A DNA stretch of 64,000 nucleotides, from NCBI GenBank assembly GCA_036388895.1, contig DASVQY010000028.1, forward strand, positions 1 to 64,000, read 5' to 3'. Below the pieces are notes generated by a model. It had not been told where the DNA came from, made no database searches, and saw only the letters and a program-made list of their open reading frames with translations. Position numbers and translations under genes: made by a program. Below, piece by piece: positions 58,546-64,000 of the stretch (the stretch's first letter is position 1; every line of letters starts with the position of its first letter). Origin of the DNA: SXVE01 sp036388895 (lineage in GTDB: Bacteria > Acidobacteriota > Blastocatellia > Pyrinomonadales > Pyrinomonadaceae).

Positions 58546-58672
58546 AATTCCGGCAGCATTCTCGAAAGTTTTAGTAGGGGAAAGCTTTCAAAAATGTTGC
58601 CGGAATTAGCGACGAATTAATTTTCAATGTAAAAAGAGCGCAACTAAAAACATTGAACAATGCGTCGCTAAT
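58546..58672. repeat. Two overlapping long hairpins at a convergent junction
   Basis: First: AATTCCGGCA (58546-58555) with TGCCGGAATT (58598-58607), continued by GCATT/AATGT and GAAAG (58564-58568) with CTTTC (58585-58589). Second: ATTAGCGACG (58605-58614) with CGTCGCTAAT (58663-58672), and inner TTCAATGT (58623-58630) with ACATTGAA (58650-58657). They overlap by three bases. No T runs follow, so a simple terminator is unlikely; a small structured RNA or mobile-element end is possible. Confidence 0.7.
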
Positions 58673-58680
58673 CTTGTAAT

Positions 58681-59232
58681 TTAGCCGATCAAACTTAAAT
58701 TGTTTGCCGGGCTGGAAACGGGGATTTGGATTCCGAAAGCCTGGCTGATAAATTCGGGACGAAGAACTTCGACGTAACGCGCCGTTTGCGCCGGCGTCAT
58801 AACTTCAAGCATAAATCGGTCTTCAATCCATAACTCGATCAATTGAAAAAGACCGCCGCCACGATTGCAGGTCAAAACGCGCCAACCGTAGCGGTCGGCG
58901 ATTTCTTTTACTTCCGCTTCGCTCAATTGCGTGTTGATATTCAAATGCGTGGCAACGTATTGCGGAGTAAAATCGCTCTGCACGAACTTCGCTTCGTATT
59001 CTTCGGTCGGCGTAGTCTGGTCGAAATTTCTTTCCTGCGGAAAGCCTTCGCCCGGAACCAAAACCGTGTTAATCGGCGTGACTTCGACGGCTGTGCCTTT
59101 GCCGTCGTTGGCAATAACCATAAAAGAATTCGGCGCGGGCGGAAACGGAACGACAAATCCGTTCCAGAGTTCAGCTAAAACGTTTGCAACGAGTTCAGGA
59201 TTTCGAGCACCGATAGAAATATGATTTATCAT
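58681..59232 (-). CDS. VOC-like (glyoxalase/bleomycin-resistance fold) protein
   Basis: A 183-residue soluble protein starting MINHISIGARNPELVANVLAEL, the usual entry of the vicinal-oxygen-chelate fold, with a second half-motif around VATHLNINTQLSEAEVKEIADRYGWRVL (H near 95) and an acidic ligand in FMLEVMTPAQ. Function is unknown; cyanobacterial and acidobacterial relatives are annotated only as glyoxalase-like. AAAGGAGT ahead of the ATG is a good ribosome binding site. It is convergent with the ate-like gene across the two hairpins. Confidence 0.7.
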   Translation of the reverse strand: MINHISIGARNPELVANVLAELWNGFVVPFPPAPNSFMVIANDGKGTAVEVTPINTVLVPGEGFPQERNFDQTTPTEEYEAKFVQSDFTPQYVATHLNINTQLSEAEVKEIADRYGWRVLTCNRGGGLFQLIELWIEDRFMLEVMTPAQTARYVEVLRPEFISQAFGIQIPVSSPANNLSLIG

Positions 59233-59471
59233 AAGAAAAATAACTCCTTTATAAAATTTTCGGGCGAATCGCGTGTGCCCTTCAAACTGTAAACGCGCAG
59301 ATACTCGAAAAACCGTATCAAGAATTTTTCAAAGAACATTTTTTTGTTTTTTCGCGCTGAAAAATATGAAATTTAATTACTGAATTTGCACATCGTTTTA
59401 TTACATATTTAATCTGTAAAAGATAAAATAAACTTCAAACATAAACGCAGCCATCGTAAATACAAAATAAA

Positions 59472-60641
59472 ATGAAATCACGGATTTATATCTATTCACG
59501 TAAGTTTTTTCTGTCCTTGTCGTTTTCCCTGTTTTTAGCGTTTTTTCCCGTCTATGTTTCAGCTCAGGAATTTCAAACGATTCAGGACGGTATCGAATAC
59601 GCGAAATTCACGCGCAAAATCAAAAATGAACCGGTCGTTGTAAATTTGCTGCGGCTGGATTTGTCGAAAGTTCGTCTCGATGTGGTTCACGCGGCTGATA
59701 CGGCAATCGGAACGGAAACCACATCTTCGATGGCGAGGCGTCACGGCGCGTTTGCGGCGATCAACGCCGGATTTTTTCGCCTTGATAAAAGCCTTTTCGC
59801 CGGCGATGCAGTCGGCGTTTTGCAGGTTGACGGAAAACTTTTAAGTGAAAGCTATGGAAACAGAATCGCTTTCGGCGTTATTAACAGAAAAAATAAAACG
59901 GAAGTGGATTTCAAACATCTCGAAATCGTAAATTTTTTATCAACCGAGCTTGCTTCCGATATTCCGCTTACGGGGATTAACCGCGAACGTAAGGAAGATG
60001 AAATTATTTTACTGACACCGCAATTCGGCAAAACAACTCTGACCGATTCAAACGGCACGGAAATAATCGTTAGAAAAGGAAAAGTCACGAATATAATTGA
60101 CGGTAAAGGAAACAATGAGATTCCGCGCGATGGCTTTATCGTTTCAGTCAGCGAGAAAAAACGCCGGGAAATTTTGCCGAAAATAAGAATCGGGAAAAAG
60201 CTGAAAATTAACAATCGTATTAATGGCGTTGATGAAAGCGCTCGGCAAAACCATAAATTCTGGAAAGAAATTGAAGATATTACCAACGGCGTGCCTCAAT
60301 TAATCAAAAACGGAGCAATCGAAATCACTTGGGAAAAGGAAAAATCTTCAAAATCGTTTGTCGAAACCCGGCATCCGCGAACGGCAATAGCGAAATTAAA
60401 AGACAAAAGGTTTTTAATGGTAACGGTTGACGGCAGACAGCCCGGCGTGAGCGTCGGTATGAATCTGAACGAGCTCGCCGAAATGCTTCTCGAATTCGGC
60501 GCGACTGAAGCAATGAACCTCGACGGCGGCGGTTCGACCACCATGTTTCTGAACGGAAAAATCGTCAATCAACCTTCCGACAAAGAAGGCGAACGCAAAG
60601 TGAGCGACGCTATCCTAGTTCTTCCGCGTAAAAAGAGATAG
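59472..60641 (+). CDS. Exported phosphodiester glycosidase (NAGPA/DUF2233) family protein
   Basis: A 389-residue secreted protein with a signal peptide to about residue 31 (FFPVYVSAQ). The conserved C-terminal core has TAIAKLKDKRFLMVTVDGRQ, SVGMNLNELAEMLLEFGATEA and the strong motif MNLDGGGSTTMFLNGKIVN, the hallmark of the phosphodiester-glycosidase (NAGPA) family often linked to exopolysaccharide. The N-terminal part is a typical DUF2233 beginning (GIEYAKFTRKIKNEPVVVNLLRLDL). The substrate is unknown. Confidence 0.88.
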   Translation: MKSRIYIYSRKFFLSLSFSLFLAFFPVYVSAQEFQTIQDGIEYAKFTRKIKNEPVVVNLLRLDLSKVRLDVVHAADTAIGTETTSSMARRHGAFAAINAGFFRLDKSLFAGDAVGVLQVDGKLLSESYGNRIAFGVINRKNKTEVDFKHLEIVNFLSTELASDIPLTGINRERKEDEIILLTPQFGKTTLTDSNGTEIIVRKGKVTNIIDGKGNNEIPRDGFIVSVSEKKRREILPKIRIGKKLKINNRINGVDESARQNHKFWKEIEDITNGVPQLIKNGAIEITWEKEKSSKSFVETRHPRTAIAKLKDKRFLMVTVDGRQPGVSVGMNLNELAEMLLEFGATEAMNLDGGGSTTMFLNGKIVNQPSDKEGERKVSDAILVLPRKKR

Positions 60642-60995
60642 CCGTAAAAGCATCGCTTCGATTTTATCAGTAACTTTTTATGTCTTGAAGGCAGTTTGAA
60701 ACCCGTGCGAAAAGAAAAACATTCTTTCGCAATTTTCCATATTTTCACTTCGGCGCGATTGAGGTTTTTAACGCAAAGATGAATTATTTTTGCGTCAAAT
60801 GCACGTAGAAAAAATAATTGTTTTTGTATTCGGTAAAATATATTCCGATAGCGGAGATCTATCGTTTGCGGAATTTATAATTCGAGGTGAATTCTCGATT
60901 TTATTTGGCATTGCGGCGAGTGTTGAATTATACTAAGCCGCATTCATCCCATATAAATTTAAGCGAACCAAACAATAGTTTCGGAGAACATTCTG
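60642..60995. other. Intergenic region with weak hairpins
   Basis: 354 nt with two imperfect hairpins: TGCGAAA (60706-60712) with TTTCGCA (60725-60731), followed by ATTTT, a possible terminator for the glycosidase; and ACGCAAA (60771-60777) with TTTGCGT (60789-60795). The rest is AT-rich. GGAGAA before the ATG at 60996 is the ribosome binding site. No gene is supported. Confidence 0.45.
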
Positions 60996-61469
60996 ATGGA
61001 AAAGATTTGTCCAAATTGTCAAAGTCCAAACCCGTCCGACGCGGCATTTTGCCGCCACTGCGCTTCGCCGCTTGCGTCAGGCGCGGGCGGTCAAAATCCT
61101 TTTACCGGTCAACAACAAAATCAACAGAATCAACAGCATAACCAGCAGTGGAATTCGCCTCCGCCGGGCGGTCAAGTGCATGGAAATTTTGCCGCGGCAA
61201 ATGCCGGAGCAAGCGGTCGCGCTATCGCTTCGCTGGCTTTGGCAATTTGCACACTGATTTTATGCTGCGGACCCGTTACGGGCATTCCGGGCGCTATTCT
61301 CGGCTGGCTGGAAATAAATGCGATCAAAGAAGGACGTTCTTCGCCGAAAGGATTGACAATGGCGCAAATCGGTTTGTGGGGAGGCATCGCGGCGACCGTT
61401 TTATCAATAATTTTTTACTTTTTATTTATGTTTATGGGAATGCTCGGCGGTGGCGGTTATCGTTATTAA
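60996..61469 (+). CDS. Zinc-ribbon DUF4190-type membrane protein
   Basis: A 157-residue protein. The N-terminal zinc ribbon has two CxxC pairs (CPNC and CRHC, spaced 14) followed by a Gln/Asn-rich linker (GQQQNQQNQQHNQQW). The C-terminal part is two membrane segments flanking GIPGAILGWLEINAIKEGRSSPKG, the DUF4190 pattern. The zinc-ribbon plus DUF4190 fusion is widespread but of unknown function. It is followed on the same strand by the broken zinc-ribbon/M48 gene with similar N-terminal ribbon. Confidence 0.85.
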   Translation: MEKICPNCQSPNPSDAAFCRHCASPLASGAGGQNPFTGQQQNQQNQQHNQQWNSPPPGGQVHGNFAAANAGASGRAIASLALAICTLILCCGPVTGIPGAILGWLEINAIKEGRSSPKGLTMAQIGLWGGIAATVLSIIFYFLFMFMGMLGGGGYRY

Positions 61470-61528
61470 TGATTCGAAGTAAAAATCGCAGGTGGTTTTT
61501 ATAAAGATTTATGTAGGAATTTTACAAT

Positions 61529-62845
61529 ATGGTCGAACCGAATAAATTTTCGGTAATTTGTCGCAACGGGCATCAACTGCCGAATGCCGATTCCAGATTT
61601 TGTATTTATTGCGGCACGCCTTTAACGACGTCTCCCGTGCCGCAATTCGCGCCGCCGCAAGCCGCGCAAATTCAACAGCCGCCGGCTAATCAAGTACCAA
61701 CCCAATTCAACCAAAACCCTCCGCAGCAAAATTATTACCCGCAGCCCGTTCAGCAAACGCCTTTTCCGCCGGCGCCGGCGGTTCAATGCCGGACTTGCGG
61801 CGACAGCGGGCAAAATCTCGATGCGAAAACCATAATTTGCCGCGAATGTCGCTGGCTGCGACCGCTCGCGCCCGGATATGCAATTGACTGCTCGGCTTTT
61901 CAGTGGGCGGAAGACGGCAAAGCGCTGTCGGCGCTACGCTCGATTACGCCGCTCAATGCCGCTGCCAAAGCCGTCTCCGAAAAAAATCGGTCGCCGCTGG
62001 ATCGAAGTGACTTTTAACGGCGTTCGTTTGAGCGAAAAGCAAATGCCGGAAGTGTACGCGCAAACCGTTCGCGCCGCCAGAATTTTGGGAATGTCGCATA
62101 TGCCGGACGTTTACATTTCCGGCGAATATATGTGGGATTGTATGACGTTCGGCACGGATAAGGATTCTTTCGTTGTCATTGGGACGGCGCTGGCGATGAA
62201 TTTTCGCGGCGACGATCTGCTTTTTTGCTGGCGCGGGAAATGGGGCGTTGCCGTGCCGGGCACGCTTTGTGGAAAACAGTTTTGCGCTTTTTTCTCGGCG
62301 AACAAGGTTCGAAAAAAGGATTGATGGCGGGCGGTTTGTTAGCCGCTTTAAGTCCTTCGGCATTGATCGGCGGCGCAATCGAAATGCCGCTTTTGGGTTG
62401 GGCGCGCCAGGCTGAAATCACCGCCGACCGCGCCGGACTCCTGACCGTCGGCAATGAAGAAGTCCCGCGTCGCGTGCTGCTTTCGTGGTCGCTCAAATCG
62501 CCGATTCTTTATCGTCAGATTAACGTCGAAGCGTGGCTCGAACAACAATCGTCCGGCGACGACGAAATGACGCGGCTGTCGGAACTGACGACTTCGGCGA
62601 CGCCTTACATTACGCGGCGTTTGAAGCTGATGGCGGATTGGGATATTAAAAAACTTCTTTTGATTTTTTGCGTTTGTATATTGAAACTCGCTGACAAAAA
62701 CATCTTTAATTCAAACATTAAATCGAAAATGCAAATCGAAAAAGAAATAGCCTGCAATTTTTACTACAAGCTATCTTTCGTTGGATTTTACTTTAGTTTA
62801 ATTTTGTTCTCAGCACAGGCAGTTATACCCGAATTACCGGAATAA
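61529..62845 (+). pseudogene. Zinc-ribbon/M48-like protease, split by two homopolymer frameshifts
   Basis: Three overlapping frames join into one protein of about 435 residues. Part 1 (from 61529) has a zinc ribbon (CxxC in FCIYCGTPL), a Pro/Gln linker and a second ribbon (QCRTCGDSG, IICRECRW). An extra A in the A7 run at 61970-61976 shifts the frame to part 2 (IGRRWIEVTFNGVRLSEKQ). A missing T in the T6 run at 62221-62226 shifts it to part 3, the M48-like region. The HEXXH position reads AREMGRCRAGH (both His are Arg) and the second motif reads QAEITADRAG. An AT-rich tail after LKLMADWD looks unlike the family. The real product, if any, would be a catalytically dead M48-like protein. Confidence 0.8.
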
Positions 62846-62875
62846 TTTCCGTTGTTGTGATTTCTAAATTGAAAG

Positions 62876-63268
62876 CTAGCGGATTGTCAAAACAACTTTT
62901 CTTTCTCTCGCCCCGTCGAATTCGCATAGGTAGATTCCCTGCCACCTTCCCAGAAGCAGTTTTCCGTTTTCAAACGGAACAGTAACGCTCGATCCCATTA
63001 ACGAGGATTTAATATGCGCGTCGGAGTTATGTTCAAAATGGCGGAAGCCATCGTAATATTGCGGAATCGTGTTTTTCAGAAACAAAAGAACATCTCGCTT
63101 CACGTCCGGGTCGGCGTTTTCGTTAATGGTTAAACCGCAAGTCGTATGCTGCGTGAACAAAATGCAAACGCCTTCTTTTTCACCGGATTCGCGCAAAAAT
63201 TTTTCCACTTCAGAAGTGATTTCGATCATTTCCTCGCGTTGTTTTGATTGAACTTTGATGGTGAACAT
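62876..63268 (-). CDS. yjbQ: YjbQ family protein (UPF0047)
   Basis: A 130-residue protein of the YjbQ/UPF0047 family, reported to have weak thiamine-phosphate synthase activity. The signature FTQHTTCGLTINENADPDVKRD with clustered His, Asp and Asn, then HFEHNSDAHIKSSLMGSSVTVPF and GRWQGIYLCEFDGARERKVVL, are fully conserved. Length is typical. It starts at ATG 63268 and is convergent with the M48-like gene. Physiological role is uncertain. Confidence 0.93.
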   Translation of the reverse strand: MFTIKVQSKQREEMIEITSEVEKFLRESGEKEGVCILFTQHTTCGLTINENADPDVKRDVLLFLKNTIPQYYDGFRHFEHNSDAHIKSSLMGSSVTVPFENGKLLLGRWQGIYLCEFDGARERKVVLTIR

Positions 63269-63411
63269 AATTTCGGCAAAAATAAAAATAGATTAGGCAG
63301 GGCTAAACCGGATTTACTTTTTATCCTATACATTAAAAAAACTACAGGCAACTTCAAGCTTTTCAAAGCTCAAACAGAGTTAAAACAGCTCAAAGAAAAA
63401 ACTAAATAAAG

Positions 63412-63435
63412 AAAGCCCCGGTTAAGGAGCTTTTT
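63412..63435. terminator. Terminator-like hairpin near hppA 3' end
   Basis: AAAGCCCC (63412-63419) pairs with GGAGCTTT (63426-63433) except for one C-A mismatch, loop 6 nt, with T runs on both sides. On the minus strand it lies about 70 nt after the pyrophosphatase stop codon, the likely user. The rest of the 236-nt spacer holds nothing else clear. Confidence 0.55.
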
Positions 63436-63504
63436 CATTGTTTTAATTCTGCTTTTTAATCAAACCAAAAGAACATTCATTTGATAAACAGTCACGCAAT
63501 CTCT

Positions 63505-64000
63505 TTACTGTCTATTTACAGTGTGAACTTTAGCTGTTTGTTCGACCTGAACTTTCGGTGTTATTTCAATTTGAGAGCGGTGATTCGAATTAAGCGAAAT
63601 ATGCGGGGCGATAATTAATGCCACGATACTCATCAGCTTAATCAAAATGTTCATCGAAGGTCCCGACGTATCTTTGAACGGATCACCGACCGTATCGCCC
63701 GTGACGCTCGCTTTGTGTGCTTCGCTTCCTTTGTACTGCATTACTCCATTAATCATTACGCCGGCTTCAAATGATTTTTTAGCATTATCCCAAGCTCCGC
63801 CAGCGTTGTTTTGGAACATTCCCATCAGAACGCCGGAAACCGTAACGCCTGCCAATAAACCGCCGAGAACTTCCGGTCCGAAAGCAAATCCGACGATAAC
63901 CGGCGTAATTAGAGCGATTGCGCCCGGAAGCATCATTTCTCTCAAAGATGCTTTCGTCGAAATGGCGACGCATTTATCATATTCCGGCTTCGCTTTATAC
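63505..64000 (-). CDS. hppA: Membrane-bound proton-pumping pyrophosphatase (C-terminal part)
   Basis: The 3' end of a large membrane pyrophosphatase, truncated by the right window edge (about 165 residues visible). MMLPGAIALITPVIVGFAFG, VSGVLMGMFQNNAGGAWDNAKK, KGSEAHKASVTGDTVGDPFKDTSGP and SMNILIKLMSIVALI are diagnostic. The enzyme couples pyrophosphate hydrolysis to proton (or sodium) transport across the membrane. The residues that decide potassium dependence and ion type lie outside the window. The last about 30 residues (NSNHRSQIEITPKVQVEQTA) form a short non-conserved tail. A terminator-like hairpin follows. Confidence 0.94.
   Translation of the reverse strand, partial: YKAKPEYDKCVAISTKASLREMMLPGAIALITPVIVGFAFGPEVLGGLLAGVTVSGVLMGMFQNNAGGAWDNAKKSFEAGVMINGVMQYKGSEAHKASVTGDTVGDPFKDTSGPSMNILIKLMSIVALIIAPHISLNSNHRSQIEITPKVQVEQTAKVHTVNRQ

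Noticed and set aside
1..64000. tRNA, rRNA, phage or insertion-sequence genes
   Set aside because: No cloverleaf-like sequence, rRNA segment, transposase, integrase or phage structural motif was seen on either strand.

Overview
The window is a chromosomal segment of a moderately AT-rich Gram-negative-type bacterium. The best placement is Acidobacteriota, probably a Blastocatellia/Pyrinomonadaceae-like lineage. That rests on a secreted protein with the VWFA-related domain typical of Acidobacteria (25305-26894), many secreted serine hydrolases, and general gene content. It is inference, because no rRNA or tRNA gene is present. I saw no phage, insertion sequence, CRISPR array or plasmid function; most genes are housekeeping or metabolic.

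Layout. 1-7 kb: a broken M1 metallopeptidase cut by the left edge, ttcA (tRNA thiolation), a large serine hydrolase and a NifS-type cysteine desulfurase. 7-10 kb: an FHA-GAF-adenylate cyclase followed by an MreB-like actin. 10-14 kb: a small membrane protein, a serine hydrolase with TPRs and a site-2 protease with CBS domains. 14-19 kb: the c-di-AMP pair cdaA-cdaR, an esterase and an O-antigen ligase-like protein carrying a PDZ-like insert. 19-28 kb: a TPR sigma-54 activator, a GH63/MGH1-like glycosidase, the acidobacterial VWA protein and a glucose dehydrogenase-like enzyme. 28-41 kb: clpS-clpA, an FAD monooxygenase, a third serine hydrolase, a hybrid histidine kinase, a Lys/Ser/Ala-rich protein, a MATE exporter, aat, ywbE and an enoyl-reductase-like gene. 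41-49 kb: PhoX, a NorQ/CbbQ ATPase, a fatty-acid desaturase, an Mpo1-like protein, an esterase, a DUF2721 protein and a PflX radical-SAM protein. 49-57 kb: a purine-catabolic block (guanine deaminase, a DMT transporter, xdhA, xdhB, xdhC) interrupted by an S41 protease. 57-64 kb: a peroxiredoxin, a YggX-like protein, an Ate1/Bpt-like transferase, a VOC-like protein, a phosphodiester glycosidase, a zinc-ribbon protein, a frameshifted zinc-ribbon/M48 gene, YjbQ and the 3' part of a proton-pumping pyrophosphatase.

Genes that work together. ClpS, ClpA, Aat and an Ate1/Bpt-like transferase make up most of a bacterial N-degron route; only ClpP is missing from the window. CdaA with CdaR makes and controls c-di-AMP. 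GuaD plus XdhA/B/C would take guanine to xanthine to urate.

The most unusual structure is not a gene. At many gene junctions there are short tandem repeats with a strict 7-bp period, usually arranged as a left arm, an 8-18 nt loop and its reverse complement. Perfect arms reach 18-21 bp, but the heptamer differs from locus to locus. The arrays often begin inside the upstream stop codon and end close to the next start codon. Similar heptamer arrays also sit in frame inside four proteins. A separate perfect 28-bp inverted repeat forms the 5' leader of two divergent genes. Two genes (M1 peptidase, M48 peptidase) are broken by single-base indels, all in A/T homopolymers, which suggests either sequencing error or recent decay.
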